Assembly (NCBI GenBank): GCA_965197825.1
Contig: CBDANW010000003.1
Span: 1,488,001 to 1,552,000 of the forward strand
From: CBDANW01 sp965197825
GTDB lineage: Bacteria; Acidobacteriota; Vicinamibacteria; Marinacidobacterales; DATDRI01
DNA: 64,000 nucleotides
Direction of reading: 5' to 3'
In this document: one piece after another, positions 1 through 8,544 of the stretch
Numbering within the stretch: position 1 is the stretch's first letter
Layout of the letters: the number at the start of each line of letters is the position of its first letter
The notes under the pieces: model-generated
Seen by the model: only the letters and a program-made list of their open reading frames with translations
What the model was told of the DNA's origin: nothing
Database searches by the model: none
Position numbers and translations under genes: made by a program

Positions 1-1
1 G

Positions 2-415
2 ATCCAGCGGGACGGCCAGGTCCGACTCGAACGCATCCCCAACATCCGCAAGAAGACGCTCCACGGGTTCATCAAGCGCCACGTCAGGGACGAGACCGAG
101 GCCATCTACACCGACGAGCTCCGCTCCTACATCGGAATCGAAGACGACGACACCAGACACGAGACCGTCAACCACTCGGCGGAGGAGTGGGTCGGCGGCG
201 ACGTTCACACCAACAGCATCGAGAGCGTCTGGAGCCTTTTCAAGCGTTCCATCATCGGGGCTTTCCACAAGGTCAGCGCGAAGCATCTTGACCGCTACCT
301 CGAAGAGCTGGAGTGGCGGTTCAACAACCGAAACAACCCGCACATCTTCCGAGACACCCTTCGTCGCATAGTGACTACGGATACGCTCACCTACAAAAAG
401 CTCATCGCCGCATAG
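2..415 (+). CDS. IS1595-family (ISXO2-like) transposase, 3' part
   Basis: The frame is open from the window edge and ends at TAG 413-415, giving 137 residues of a DDE transposase C-terminal part; the start lies outside the window. The stretch HTNSIESVWSLFKRS followed by GAFHKVSAKHL and WRFNNR is the hallmark of the ISXO2-like domain, and the Glu of NSIESVW is the expected last acidic catalytic residue. The upstream catalytic Asp residues are not all visible because of the window edge. The right end of this element appears to have cut the 3' end of the oppositely oriented gene at 391-2272. No terminal inverted repeat could be paired because the left end is outside. Confidence 0.85.
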   Translation: MQRDGQVRLERIPNIRKKTLHGFIKRHVRDETEAIYTDELRSYIGIEDDDTRHETVNHSAEEWVGGDVHTNSIESVWSLFKRSIIGAFHKVSAKHLDRYLEELEWRFNNRNNPHIFRDTLRRIVTTDTLTYKKLIAA

Positions 416-749
416 TTCTTCTCATCAATACTCGTCACGGCCCTTTCACACGTCAATTTGACTATTTCCAATGAGTTGATGATTCGTTTAACCCGTTCTC
501 CGAGACGAGAGATAACTTCATTTAGAGTTTGCTGGGCTCGTTGTACTTGAAATGTTTCAATAGTTGATTGGAATGTCTTCATCGAAGATATTGCATCAGG
601 AGCGTTATCGAGCAGGATGAGTGCTTGCTTGCGGAATAAGTCAAGTACTTCTCGATCGTTGTTGAGTTCGACGAATCCAACAAAACTCTCTTGGAGAAGT
701 GAGGCGGATTTTTCCAACCTTACAATGTCGGAGTCAATTGACATTGACA

Positions 750-2149
750 GGTGATGTCTTAAGATTCCTGTCAAAGAAAAACGATGTATGGTTCCCCAAG
801 CTCAAACCCGTCCCCGTCATGGGGACAGAAAAGGAGAACCATACATCATGGGAAAGGTACTACCGAGTCAGCGATTGCTCAAGCAGTTCGAGGAACAACT
901 GGTATTTGGGGAGATGAATCTCTCGGAGATCGTCCGGTCGGGAGCTCAGATGATGCTTCAATATGCGTTGGAGCGCGAGGTGACGGAGGCGTTGGGTCGA
1001 AACTACTATGAGAACGCTCCGGCAACGACGAAGGAGAAGGGACGACGCAACGGGTATGAGTCGCATCGGGTCCTCACGGGCGAGGGAGCGGTGACGGTGC
1101 AAGTGCCGCAGGTACGAGAAACAGAGAAGGTGTTTCAGTCAAAGATTCTCGACGCCTACGTGAGCCGGACCGAGAAACTCGATGAACTGATCGCGCGGAT
1201 GTACGTCCACGGGATGTCGACGCGTGACATTGAGGCGACGTTCGCGGACGTGCTGAGCGGCACGGGTGTCTCGAAGTCGGTGGTGAGCCGGGTCACACGG
1301 TGTCTGTCGGAGGATTTCGAGGCGTTTCGAAAACGGGATCTCTCGAACGAGAAGCTGTTGTATCTCGAGCTCGACGGCACGTACCTGCGCTACCACCAAG
1401 GAGCGGAGAGAAAAGAGCCCATCCTCGTTGCGACCGGCTATCGCGCTGATGGGACGCGAGTTCTTCTTCATATCGGTGTCGGCAACCGAGAATCCTACGA
1501 GAACTGGAAGGGGTTCTTGCAGGAGATAGTGGCCCGAGGAATGAGGGAGCCGTTGCTCATCGTGACGGACGGGAATCCTGGAGTGCTCAAAGCGATCGCA
1601 GAGGTCTTCCCTCGAAGCCTCAAGCAACGTTGCCAGAAGCACCGCCTCGAGAACATCCTGGGCAAGGCTCCGAAGGAAGTGCGCGACGAACTCAAGGCGG
1701 CCATCCTTGAGTCGTTCCATGCGAACAGCTACGAGCAAGGGCTGAAGAAGGGTCGGGAGGTGATCGCTCGGTACCGTCAACGATTCCCGAGCGCGATGAA
1801 GTGCATGGAAGAGACCCTCGAAGCGTGTCTTCAGGCGCTACTCCTTCCTGCGGCGCATCACAAAAGGCTTCGCACGTCGAATCTACTTGAGCGCACGTTC
1901 GGAGAGCACAAACGTCGCACAAAGGTCATTCCTCACTTCTTCACCGAGGAGGCCGCGATGAAACTCTCGTTCGCTGTGCTCTTGGCCGTCGCAAACAAAT
2001 GGCGCGGCGTGAGGATGGATGTCTTCGCCGCTAGGAAAGTCGAGGAGCTTCGCAACGAGCTTCTCCCGCAAGGCACGTCGGAGGAATCAGCAGCTTAACC
2101 GAGCGCGGGGAACCGTACGGAGATTTGACAGGAAAATTAAGACTTGACC
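750..2149 (+). mobile_element. Complete IS256-family element with 8-bp target duplication
   Basis: The 1400-bp element is bounded by imperfect inverted repeats: the left end reads GGTGATGTCTTAAGATTCCT and the reverse complement of the right end reads GGTCAAGTCTTAATTTTCCT. The 8 bases CATTGACA occur immediately outside both ends (742-749 and 2150-2157), the duplication size expected for IS256. It carries one intact transposase gene (848-2098). It is inserted in an unknown gene whose frame resumes on the other side. Confidence 0.93.
848..2098 (+). CDS. IS256-family (Mutator-like) transposase
   Basis: A 416-residue DDE transposase that should move the surrounding IS256 element. The catalytic acids are visible as the Asp in LYLELDGTYLRY, the Asp in LIVTDGNPG, and the Glu in TSNLLERTFGEHKRR, with the family's C/H motif in QRCQKHRLENIL between them. 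ATG 848 was chosen because AGGAG lies at about 832-836; the same frame is open 20 codons further upstream but that part overlaps the terminal repeat region. Full length for the family and no internal stop, so probably active. Confidence 0.93.
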   Translation: MGKVLPSQRLLKQFEEQLVFGEMNLSEIVRSGAQMMLQYALEREVTEALGRNYYENAPATTKEKGRRNGYESHRVLTGEGAVTVQVPQVRETEKVFQSKILDAYVSRTEKLDELIARMYVHGMSTRDIEATFADVLSGTGVSKSVVSRVTRCLSEDFEAFRKRDLSNEKLLYLELDGTYLRYHQGAERKEPILVATGYRADGTRVLLHIGVGNRESYENWKGFLQEIVARGMREPLLIVTDGNPGVLKAIAEVFPRSLKQRCQKHRLENILGKAPKEVRDELKAAILESFHANSYEQGLKKGREVIARYRQRFPSAMKCMEETLEACLQALLLPAAHHKRLRTSNLLERTFGEHKRRTKVIPHFFTEEAAMKLSFAVLLAVANKWRGVRMDVFAARKVEELRNELLPQGTSEESAA

Positions 2150-2272
2150 CATTGACACTCGGTTAATTGCTTGTGCTGCGCGCACAGCGCGCTGACGTTT
2201 AACATTAAAAGACTTCGCCGTCCTTAACCCGCGAGTGTGCCTGTCTACAGTACGCTTGAGCTTCTTTAAATC

Positions 2273-3267
2273 GGGGATGTCCCGGCCGCTGTTGAATTTG
2301 GTCGGGTAGCGGCGGCACCTGTGAATACTCTTAGGCAGCAAACTCATCGCTGTCAAGAGATTTCTGTTTGCTTCTAAGCGCGTGAACGAGAGCGCCCATA
2401 TGGCGATAGCCTTTGATACGCCGGAACTTTTTCTGCGCGGTGACGACGCCAAGAGCGGTCCATCGGCGAACCATGGAAGGACTCTTCCAACGCTTGACGT
2501 TTCTCGATACTCTGCGAATGGTTCCGTTGAGATTCTCAATGGCGTTCGTCGTGGCAAGAGACTGGCGAAGTAAGGCGGGCAGCGCGAGCTTCACGACCGT
2601 GAGTGTCTCTTCCATCCCTTCACGAAGGCTTCCGGCAGCTTCGTCGTAGCCGTTTCGCTCGAGCCACGACACCAATGCCTGAAGTCGCTTGCGCGCCTTG
2701 TCGGCACTCTTGCACTTGTAGGCTTCCTTCATCGTCTGGAGCACGTAGGCGTGACGAGACTTGGGAAGGTACGAGCGAAGATTCCGGAGTTTATGGATCT
2801 GGCACCTTTGGATGACCGCGAGGTCCCCCAAAACGTCGACGAGTGCCTTGCGGATGCCTTTGCCTCCGTCCACTACGCAGAGAATCGACTCATCGACGCG
2901 CAAGCCTCGCTCGAGAAGGTCCTGCAACATCGCGGTGCACACCCGAGAGTTCTCCGTCGAGCCCAGCCATATACCCAGGGGCACCTTCGTTCCATCTATT
3001 GTGATACCGAGAGTTACGACGACGGTCTGTCCGGCCACCTCAAGGCCATCCAGCATCAGTGCCGCAAGCTCGAACTCCTCTAGCCGCCGAGACAGGTATT
3101 CCTCGAGCTTCTTAGTCGTCTGGCTCACGAGGTGACGGCTGGCGGCACTCTTACTCGTGCCACGAGACTTCAACTTGGCCGCGGGTTTGTCCAGACTCGA
3201 TTCGTAATTTCGGGTCGATACCCCCACCAAGATCTGATTCAACACTCGCTCTGGAAGCGGGTCTTCT
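2273..3267 (-). mobile_element. IS-A copy 1 (IS256 family), truncated
   Basis: The left end starts with GGGGATGTCCCGGCCGCTGT, the terminal repeat shared by the other IS-A copies (8652, 13057 in reverse, 42051). Identity to the other copies stops at 3267, inside the sequence coding for the transposase N-terminal third, so roughly the last 470 bp of a full-length (about 1460 bp) element are missing. The flank at 2272 has no matching 8-bp duplicate, as expected for a truncated copy. Confidence 0.88.
2331..3267 (-). pseudogene. IS-A transposase, N-terminus missing
   Basis: The frame encodes the catalytic two thirds of an IS256-type transposase: LMLDGLEVAG and LCVVDGGKGIRKA carry the two Asp residues, QRCQIHKLRNL the C/H motif, and NAIENLNGTIRR the Glu. 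It ends DSDEFAA at the stop 2331-2333. The first ~125 residues present in the copy at 10517-11385 are absent, replaced by unrelated flank sequence after 3267. It therefore cannot make a complete transposase, although the frame stays open into the flank by chance. Confidence 0.85.
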
Positions 3268-3707
3268 ACAAGAAAGAAAAGGAAAGAACGGGAAGAACGG
3301 CCCAGAGAATGGGATTTGACCGATGTATAATAGATTTCCATGCCATCCGGCCACACTACACCCCTGCGCTAGGTTCGTCAAGTGCATAATCCACAAAAAC
3401 TCAACTTACGGCATCACCTCCTTCTCCAACTCGACGACTCTCCGCAGCCGCGAAACCGTCTAGCTTGCTTGGCTCTCGCAAGGCTTGGTTGCCCGAGCCG
3501 CGAAGACCACCCGCCAGCCGCTCATGCGAACGGGATTGGCTCTGAAGTTCCTGCTCATATAAGACGAGTTTTCCGGCCGGTCCCTCCCTCGATTTGGGAT
3601 TCTTTCTTTTCACCTACCCCCAGTGAACCTGCTAAGTTGCCTTTTTGAACAGATTTGAACAGATCTCTGCTTACTGCTACGAGCCCTTTTACGGGAATCG
3701 ACGCTGC
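3268..3707. other. 440 bp without a convincing gene
   Basis: The stretch between the IS-A break and the small palindromic element at 3708-3812 holds only short frames with no recognisable protein. A minus-strand frame of 70 codons (3401-3613) is the longest with plausible composition, but it has no homology I can name. It is probably the debris of a former gene or intergenic region left between insertions. Confidence 0.4.
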
Positions 3708-3812
3708 TAGTACCGTTCCAACTTGATCCAATAGGAACCGACTAGCCAAGCTCAATCTTGGCGCCGCCAGGAACCACCGTCGTGCGCGGCGCGATTGGCT
3801 GGAACGGCACTA
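3708..3812. repeat. 101-bp palindromic, TA-flanked MITE-like element
   Basis: Positions 3710-3810 begin GTACCGTTCCAACTTGATCC, and their reverse complement begins GTGCCGTTCCAGCCAATCGC, so the ends form an imperfect inverted repeat of about 15 bp. TA dinucleotides lie directly outside both ends (3708-3709 and 3811-3812), the duplication made by IS630/Tc1-type transposition. It abuts the stop codon of htrA, in whose TA an IS630 copy now sits. No coding capacity. It may also act as a terminator hairpin. The similarity of its end (TAGTGCC) to that of the fold-back element at 41777 suggests a shared origin, which is inference. Confidence 0.55.
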
Positions 3813-4877
3813 GTGGACTGTAACAACTGAACGTTTAGTGGTTTTAATGCGTCGTGACGGATCGTTGTAGGTCCACTTCACGGGCTTGGGGTCTTCGTTG
3901 TACTTGCGAATGTAGCGCATGATCTTGCGGGTCAGGTCGTGGGTTGACGTGAACACGCCTCGATGGATCAGGGCACGCTCGATCTTGGAGAACCAGAGTT
4001 CGATTTTGTTCAGCCAGGAGGAATATGTGGGTGTGAAGTGGAGTCGGACTTTTGGGTTGGCCTCGAGGAACTGTGCGACCTTGGCGGTCTTGTGAGCCGA
4101 CAGATTGTCGAGGATGACATGTATTTCGCGCTTTCGCTTGTGGCTCGCAACCAGCTGCTCCAAGAAGGCGACGAACTCCTGGCTGGTATGGCGGCGGACA
4201 GTCTTGCCCAAAACCACCCCCGTCTTCGTGTCGAAGGCGGCGTAGAGAGAAAGCGTTCCATGCCGGACGTACTCGAAACCGTGTCGCTCGGCCCGCCCGG
4301 GAGACAACGGCAAGATCGGGTCCCGTCGATCCAGGGCTTGGATCGCCGTTTTCTCATCAATACAAAACACCGCAGCGTGCTGAGGTGGATTCATATATAG
4401 ACCGATGATATCCGCTGCCTTCGTCTCGAAATCCGGATCGTTGGAGGCCTTGTAATGCTCAATTCGGTGTGGTTGGAGACCATGCTTTTTCCAAGTGCGA
4501 GCCACCATCATGTGATGGATTCCCAGCTTCTTCGCAAGTCGACGCGTGCTCCAGTGAGTCGAGCCGTCGGTCGGTTTTTTCTGCGTCCACGAAAGAATCC
4601 GTGCTTCCATCCGAGGCGTGAGCACTTGAATCGGACGCCCCTCGTGACGCGCGTACAGACCTGCCAGACGCTCCTCCAAGAATCGGCGTTTCCACTTGCT
4701 GATAAAAGGCGCCGTGCAGCCCACCGTCTGCTGCACCTGCGTATAGCTTGCACCGTCTGCCAGCAAGAGCAACATCCGAGCGATCCGCGCGTCATCCGCT
4801 CGACCGCGACGGCTCGAAACTCGTTTGCCAAGCTCCCTATGTTCCGCTTGAGTCAACACAACGGCTCTCCCTCGCAT
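3810..4877 (-). CDS. IS630-family DDE transposase (copy 1)
   Basis: A 355-residue transposase with an N-terminal helix-turn-helix region (YTQVQQTVGCTAPFISKWKR), then a DDE domain with the acids in VFCIDEKTAIQAL, HVILDNLSAHK and SSWLNKIELWFSKIE. The start at 4877 (MRGRAVV) is the first ATG common to both copies; a TATAAT-like box lies just upstream (4888-4893, minus strand). The stop TAG is not encoded by the element alone: its T and A come from the TA target duplication and its G from flanking DNA. No internal stop, so likely functional. Confidence 0.92.
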   Translation of the reverse strand: MRGRAVVLTQAEHRELGKRVSSRRGRADDARIARMLLLLADGASYTQVQQTVGCTAPFISKWKRRFLEERLAGLYARHEGRPIQVLTPRMEARILSWTQKKPTDGSTHWSTRRLAKKLGIHHMMVARTWKKHGLQPHRIEHYKASNDPDFETKAADIIGLYMNPPQHAAVFCIDEKTAIQALDRRDPILPLSPGRAERHGFEYVRHGTLSLYAAFDTKTGVVLGKTVRRHTSQEFVAFLEQLVASHKRKREIHVILDNLSAHKTAKVAQFLEANPKVRLHFTPTYSSWLNKIELWFSKIERALIHRGVFTSTHDLTRKIMRYIRKYNEDPKPVKWTYNDPSRRIKTTKRSVVTVH

Positions 4878-4918
4878 GAGAGAGATATTATAACTAAACA
4901 CTTAAATGTACAGTCCAC
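3813..4918 (-). mobile_element. IS630-family element, copy 1
   Basis: This 1106-bp element has ends GTGGACTGTAACAACTGAAC and, in reverse complement, GTGGACTGTACATTTAAGTG. TA target duplications lie at 3811-3812 and 4919-4920. The restored target is ACTAGT, fitting the CTAG preference of IS630. It is nearly identical to copy 2 at 40669-41775, with a few substitutions and a 1-bp length difference at the right end. The insertion point is inside the TAG stop codon of htrA, which is rebuilt by the element's own terminal C plus the duplicated TA. Confidence 0.93.
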
Positions 4919-6546
4919 TAGTCGAGTTTTACCGAAATCCACAGGAAGCGCGACTGGCCGCGTCCTACACGCTCGATGCGCAGGAGCAAATCCCCATCGG
5001 GCGGGATGCTACGTAATTGTCTCTCCAGGTCGTCCACGTTTGCGACGGCCTGGCGGTTCGCTTCGAGAATAATGTCTCCTCTTCGTACGCCCGCATCGGC
5101 GGCCGGCCCTGCGGGGTCAACCCCGATGATCACCACGCCCGCGTTCGTAGACGTACCCAACTGGGAAGCGATCTGGGGCGTCAAGTCCTGCACCGAAACA
5201 CCCAGGCGTCCACGTTCCGTCTCCTGGCTTCTGGGTTCTTCCAACTGGGCGTTCGCAGCGCGCTCTCCCAACTCGACCTGCGCCGACTCGAGCTCGCCGT
5301 CGCGATAGAACTCGACTTCGACGGACTGCCCCGGACGAACGTCGGCCACCAATCGCACCAACGTCGTGTCCGAGTCCACCGGTTGGCCATTGAAAGCTAC
5401 AATCACATCTCCCGCCTGAAGGCCCGCTTCGGCAGCCGGCGAGTCGTCGCCCAAAACCTGGCTGACAACGGCCCCCTTCTTTGCTTCCAAACCGAAACTC
5501 CGCGCGAGATCGGGTGACAGCTCCTGGATCCCGACGCCCAACCAACCGCGCGTGACGCTGCCATGATCGACGAGCTGATGGTAAATCTTGCGCGTCATAT
5601 TGGACGGGATCGAAAAGCCGATGCCCATGCTTCCGCCGGTCGCGGAGATGATGTTCGAGTTGATCCCGACGATCTCGCCCTTCATGTTGACGAGGGGGCC
5701 GCCAGAATTCCCTGGGTTGATGGCCGCGTCGGTTTGAATGAAGTCATCGTAGCTGCCCTGTCCAATGATCCTCCCCTTGGCGCTCACGATGCCGGCGGTC
5801 ACCGTGTGTCCGAAGCCGAACGGATTGCCGATCGCGAGGACCCACTCACCCACTACCAATCGGTCGGAGTCTCCAAGGGAGGCAAACGGAAGCTCGTCAT
5901 TTGTCTCGATCTGAATCACCGCAAGATCGGTCTCGATGTCGGCGCCGACGACTTTCGCTGCATACCGCGTCTCGTCGGAGAGTTGGACTTCGATCTCGTC
6001 GGCTTTTTCGATGACGTGATTGTTGGTCAGGATGTATCCACGAGGATCGACGATCACACCAGAGCCCAGGCTCCGCCGACGCTGGTCGCCTGGCGGTCCG
6101 CCGAAGAAACGCTCGAAAAAATCATCCAAAGGACCGCCGAGCCCCGGATGCTCGAATGGTGTGCCGGACTCCACTTTTTCCGTTGATATGTTCACCACGG
6201 CGGGTTTGATCTTGCCGGCAACGTCGATGAAGACCGTCGACAACGCTTCGGGGCCCGGGAGCTGGTCACTCGCCGTGGAGCTTGCTCCGCTCGCTAGAGA
6301 AGCGGTGCCCGATTGGGCTCCCTGGCTGCCAGCGCCGAGAGAAGCAACCCCCGGGGCCACAGGGGCCAGTTCGCCCTGCTCGCCTCCGGCAGCGAGAGGA
6401 CGCATCGTTCCCAGGGCTATGGTCAAGCCGAGAAACATTCCCACCACGCCGGCCGCCAAGGCAAGAAAACGGCCCCGTTTCGCGGTCTGCTCGGAAGCTG
6501 CTTTGTCTGGCGCTTTGTCTGGCGCTTTGTCTGGATTGGGGTTCAT
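4918..6546 (-). CDS. HtrA/DegP-family periplasmic serine protease with two PDZ domains
   Basis: A 542-residue trypsin-like protease of the Do family that degrades or refolds misfolded envelope proteins. The N-terminus has a short DKAP repeat and one membrane segment (about residues 27-49), so it is anchored or exported. The catalytic triad is visible as His177 (LTNNHVIE), Asp207 (ETDLAVI) and Ser281 (NPGNSGGPLV). Two PDZ domains follow (about 345-430 and 455-540). ATG 6546 has AGGAG 7 bases upstream. An IS630 copy is inserted exactly in the TAG stop codon but leaves the protein unchanged; any native 3' terminator is now separated from the gene by 1.1 kb. Confidence 0.93.
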   Translation of the reverse strand: MNPNPDKAPDKAPDKAASEQTAKRGRFLALAAGVVGMFLGLTIALGTMRPLAAGGEQGELAPVAPGVASLGAGSQGAQSGTASLASGASSTASDQLPGPEALSTVFIDVAGKIKPAVVNISTEKVESGTPFEHPGLGGPLDDFFERFFGGPPGDQRRRSLGSGVIVDPRGYILTNNHVIEKADEIEVQLSDETRYAAKVVGADIETDLAVIQIETNDELPFASLGDSDRLVVGEWVLAIGNPFGFGHTVTAGIVSAKGRIIGQGSYDDFIQTDAAINPGNSGGPLVNMKGEIVGINSNIISATGGSMGIGFSIPSNMTRKIYHQLVDHGSVTRGWLGVGIQELSPDLARSFGLEAKKGAVVSQVLGDDSPAAEAGLQAGDVIVAFNGQPVDSDTTLVRLVADVRPGQSVEVEFYRDGELESAQVELGERAANAQLEEPRSQETERGRLGVSVQDLTPQIASQLGTSTNAGVVIIGVDPAGPAADAGVRRGDIILEANRQAVANVDDLERQLRSIPPDGDLLLRIERVGRGQSRFLWISVKLD

Positions 6547-6622
6547 TTCGGCACTCCTGTAATCAATTCCTCGGCAAGGCGTTGGCTCTATATCGCTCCT
6601 GCCGCAACAATCATACCATGGC

Positions 6623-6741
6623 CGTCTGGCTAGGTTGATTAGCAGCACGACCTATTTCGGCGGCAGAAGGGGGTCTTGACAGGCCACGTCTGACGAGCGT
6701 CTGGCCACGTTAATTGGCAGGACGACCTATTTCGACGCCAG
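6623..6741 (+). repeat. Two units of a 44-nt dispersed intergenic repeat
   Basis: Units at 6623-6666 and 6698-6741 are 44 nt each and about 37/44 identical. Both begin CGTCTGGC and share GACGACCTATTTCG or CACGACCTATTTCG in the second half, ending in GGCAG or GCCAG. The same unit occurs at 34200-34314 (minus), 36002-36139 and 52403-52446. The ends CTGGC and GCCAG are inverted relative to each other. They lie between htrA and the barrel gene. Confidence 0.7.
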
Positions 6742-6760
6742 AAGCGGACGCCTCACAGCT

Positions 6761-7474
6761 TTAAAAACGGAACGTAAACCCGAAGCTGAGCTGGCTGGCA
6801 TCGAGATCGAAATCGCCATAATTGCCGAAGTCTCCGCCGTGCCCGGCGGATACGAAATGTCGGCGGAACTCGCCGCCAACAGAAAAGCTGGGCGTCAGAG
6901 ACGCCTCGAGCCCCGCGGCCACATAGCCGCCCGTACCCACGCTCCGATCGAGGTAAGTCGCGCCGAAAATCTCGGCAGTGTCGAGATCGATGAACTCACC
7001 TCGCTCTCGATACTCGAACGGATAGAGGCCGAGTCCTCCTGCAACGTAGGGAAGCAGGACGTGGAATTTGCCTATCGGGAGGAATCGGGCGCCGAAGGTG
7101 ACGGGGACGACTCGCAGGTTCACGTCCTGAAGTACCTCGGTACCGTCATCGCGCACAAAATCGCGGTAGCGAGAGGCTACGGAACGGCTGTAACCATCGA
7201 CGCCCATCGCGATATCCAGGTACTCGTTCAGCTCCAGGTCGAACTCCGCGCCGCCGAACAGCCAATTGAAGTCGTTCACGACGTAGTCGAAGGTGGTCAC
7301 GTTCTCCGACCAGAGGCGGCTGTCACCACGCAGTGAAAGATAGCCGAGCCTCACGGTAAACGAGTTCGCCTGCGCGGCTACCGGTGCGAAAAGCGTGACG
7401 CAGATGAGCGCGGCGACTGCCACGAAGTGTCGAGAAAGCACTTCAGGAACACGTCTGCTCGTCTTGCTAATCAT
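6761..7474 (-). CDS. Outer-membrane beta-barrel protein, unknown function
   Basis: A 237-residue protein with a signal peptide (basic start, hydrophobic stretch to about residue 36, cut after AAQA). The mature part alternates polar and hydrophobic residues and is rich in Gly and aromatics, as in 8-stranded outer-membrane barrels, and ends in the aromatic C-terminus FTFRF recognised by the Bam machinery. A Gly/Asp-rich loop (SAGHGGDFGNYGDFD) precedes the last strand. No specific family was recognised. It is transcribed in the same direction as htrA, 214 bp upstream of it; the gap holds the 44-nt repeats. Confidence 0.75.
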   Translation of the reverse strand: MISKTSRRVPEVLSRHFVAVAALICVTLFAPVAAQANSFTVRLGYLSLRGDSRLWSENVTTFDYVVNDFNWLFGGAEFDLELNEYLDIAMGVDGYSRSVASRYRDFVRDDGTEVLQDVNLRVVPVTFGARFLPIGKFHVLLPYVAGGLGLYPFEYRERGEFIDLDTAEIFGATYLDRSVGTGGYVAAGLEASLTPSFSVGGEFRRHFVSAGHGGDFGNYGDFDLDASQLSFGFTFRF

Positions 7475-7677
7475 GCGGAACCCTCCCTTGTTATCTTTGT
7501 CATCTTCTAAGAGGGGGCTCTACAAAGAGACTTTGCAGGAGATGTGCCAATCGGGTTGGATCGACTTCGAGGGGGAGCTATCCCTTTCGCTGCATCCAAT
7601 TACAGGCAATTACCGGCGTTTGGATCTAAGAAGACGGCGAAGGCAAACGCGGAAGTGTCCTCAAAACCGGATGCTTG

Positions 7678-8517
7678 TCACCGCGGATCGGGACTCTGGA
7701 GCACGCCCAACATTTCTTCGTGCAGCACACCGTTGCTGGCGAGGATTTCTTTTCCGTAGCATGTAAACGCGGTGCCCGAGAAATCGCTGACGCTTCCCCC
7801 GGCTTCGGTAACGATGATCGAGCCCGCGGCAGTGTCCCAAGGGCCGAGCTTCTCCTCCGAGAACCCGTCGAGCCGGCCGGCCGCCACATAACAGAGATCG
7901 AGCGCGGCGGAGCCGTCTCGTCGAATCGCACGCGTCGCCCCCAGGAACCGCTTGAACAATCGCAAACTGCCTGCGACATCGTCTCGAAGGTCGTAGGGAA
8001 AACCGGTAACCAGCAGGGCGTGCCGGAGCTCTCGCGTCTTGGAGACCTGAAGCTTCGTCCCATTCAAGAAGGCACCCCAGCCTTTTTCCGCCACGAAGAG
8101 CTCCTCGCGCACCGGATCATAGACGACCCCGGCGCGGATTTCTCCCTCCTCCTCGAAGCCAATCGAGACCGAAAAGCAAGGATAGCCGTGCGCGAAATTC
8201 GTCGTACCGTCCAGCGGATCGACGAGGAAGCGCCCGTTCGTCGTTCCCTTCTCCTCGCCACACTCTTCCGCCAGCACCGCGGCGCCGGGTACACGTCGAC
8301 GCAAGATCGAGACGATCGTTCGTTCCGACTCTTTGTCTGCATCCGTGACAAGGTTGGTCTCACCCTTGAAAGAGATTTCGAACTTTCCTCCGTAGTATCT
8401 CCGCACTACCTCGCCGCCGGCGAGAGCCGCCTCGATGGCGGCTGCTAGCTCCTTGGACTGCTTCATCGGCGGCTTCATCGGCGGCTTCATCGGGGCTTCA
8501 TCAGATCCGGGGGGCAT
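7678..8517 (-). CDS. Inositol-monophosphatase-family phosphatase
   Basis: A Mg2+-dependent phosphatase of the IMPase/SuhB/CysQ group. The metal-binding motifs are all present: VLAEECGEE, the DPLDGTTNFAHG motif, and WDTAAGSIIVTEAGG near the C-terminus. The substrate could be inositol-1-phosphate, histidinol phosphate or another sugar phosphate; the sequence does not decide. The start is uncertain: in-frame ATGs lie at 8529, 8517, 8501, 8490, 8478 and 8466. The one at 8529 overlaps the probable -10 box and is unlikely, so 8517 is given here, though 8466 would give the family's normal N-terminus. The extra part is a short MKPP tandem repeat. Confidence 0.88.
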   Translation of the reverse strand: MPPGSDEAPMKPPMKPPMKQSKELAAAIEAALAGGEVVRRYYGGKFEISFKGETNLVTDADKESERTIVSILRRRVPGAAVLAEECGEEKGTTNGRFLVDPLDGTTNFAHGYPCFSVSIGFEEEGEIRAGVVYDPVREELFVAEKGWGAFLNGTKLQVSKTRELRHALLVTGFPYDLRDDVAGSLRLFKRFLGATRAIRRDGSAALDLCYVAAGRLDGFSEEKLGPWDTAAGSIIVTEAGGSVSDFSGTAFTCYGKEILASNGVLHEEMLGVLQSPDPR

Positions 8518-8526
8518 GGCAAACGT

Positions 8527-8536
8527 CATTATAATG
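8527..8536. promoter_or_regulatory. Palindromic divergent -10 element
   Basis: The perfect 10-bp palindrome CATTATAATG supplies a TATAAT hexamer on both strands between the divergent phosphatase (minus) and GT39 (plus) genes, whose starts are only about 28 bp apart. No clear -35 boxes were matched. A near-identical box (CCATTATAATAG) lies at 36499-36510. Confidence 0.5.
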
Positions 8537-8544
8537 CGTTTGCG

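Larger units (their letters stand above)
391..2272 (-). pseudogene. Unknown coiled-coil-like gene split by an IS256 insertion
   Basis: Two minus-strand pieces, 2150-2272 and 391-749, join in one open frame when the IS256 element at 750-2149 and one copy of its 8-bp target duplication are removed. The joined product is at least 165 residues. It is rich in Leu, Ile, Glu, Lys and Gln with heptad-like spacing (for example SLLQESFVGFVEL and RLGERVKRIINSL), suggesting a helical or coiled-coil protein. The 5' end is missing because IS-A copy 1 begins at 2273. The 3' end runs into the IS1595 element, so the last residues are element-derived. Base composition is lower in G+C than its neighbours. No family was recognised; the gene is certainly non-functional as it stands. 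Confidence 0.6.

Noticed and set aside
1139..1780. 213-codon minus-strand frame opposite the IS256 transposase
   Set aside because: It is a shadow of a conserved transposase gene; composition follows the other strand's codon pattern.
3401..3613. Minus-strand 70-codon frame as a gene or group II intron remnant
   Set aside because: No start signal, no recognisable domain, and no intron boundary sequence could be identified.
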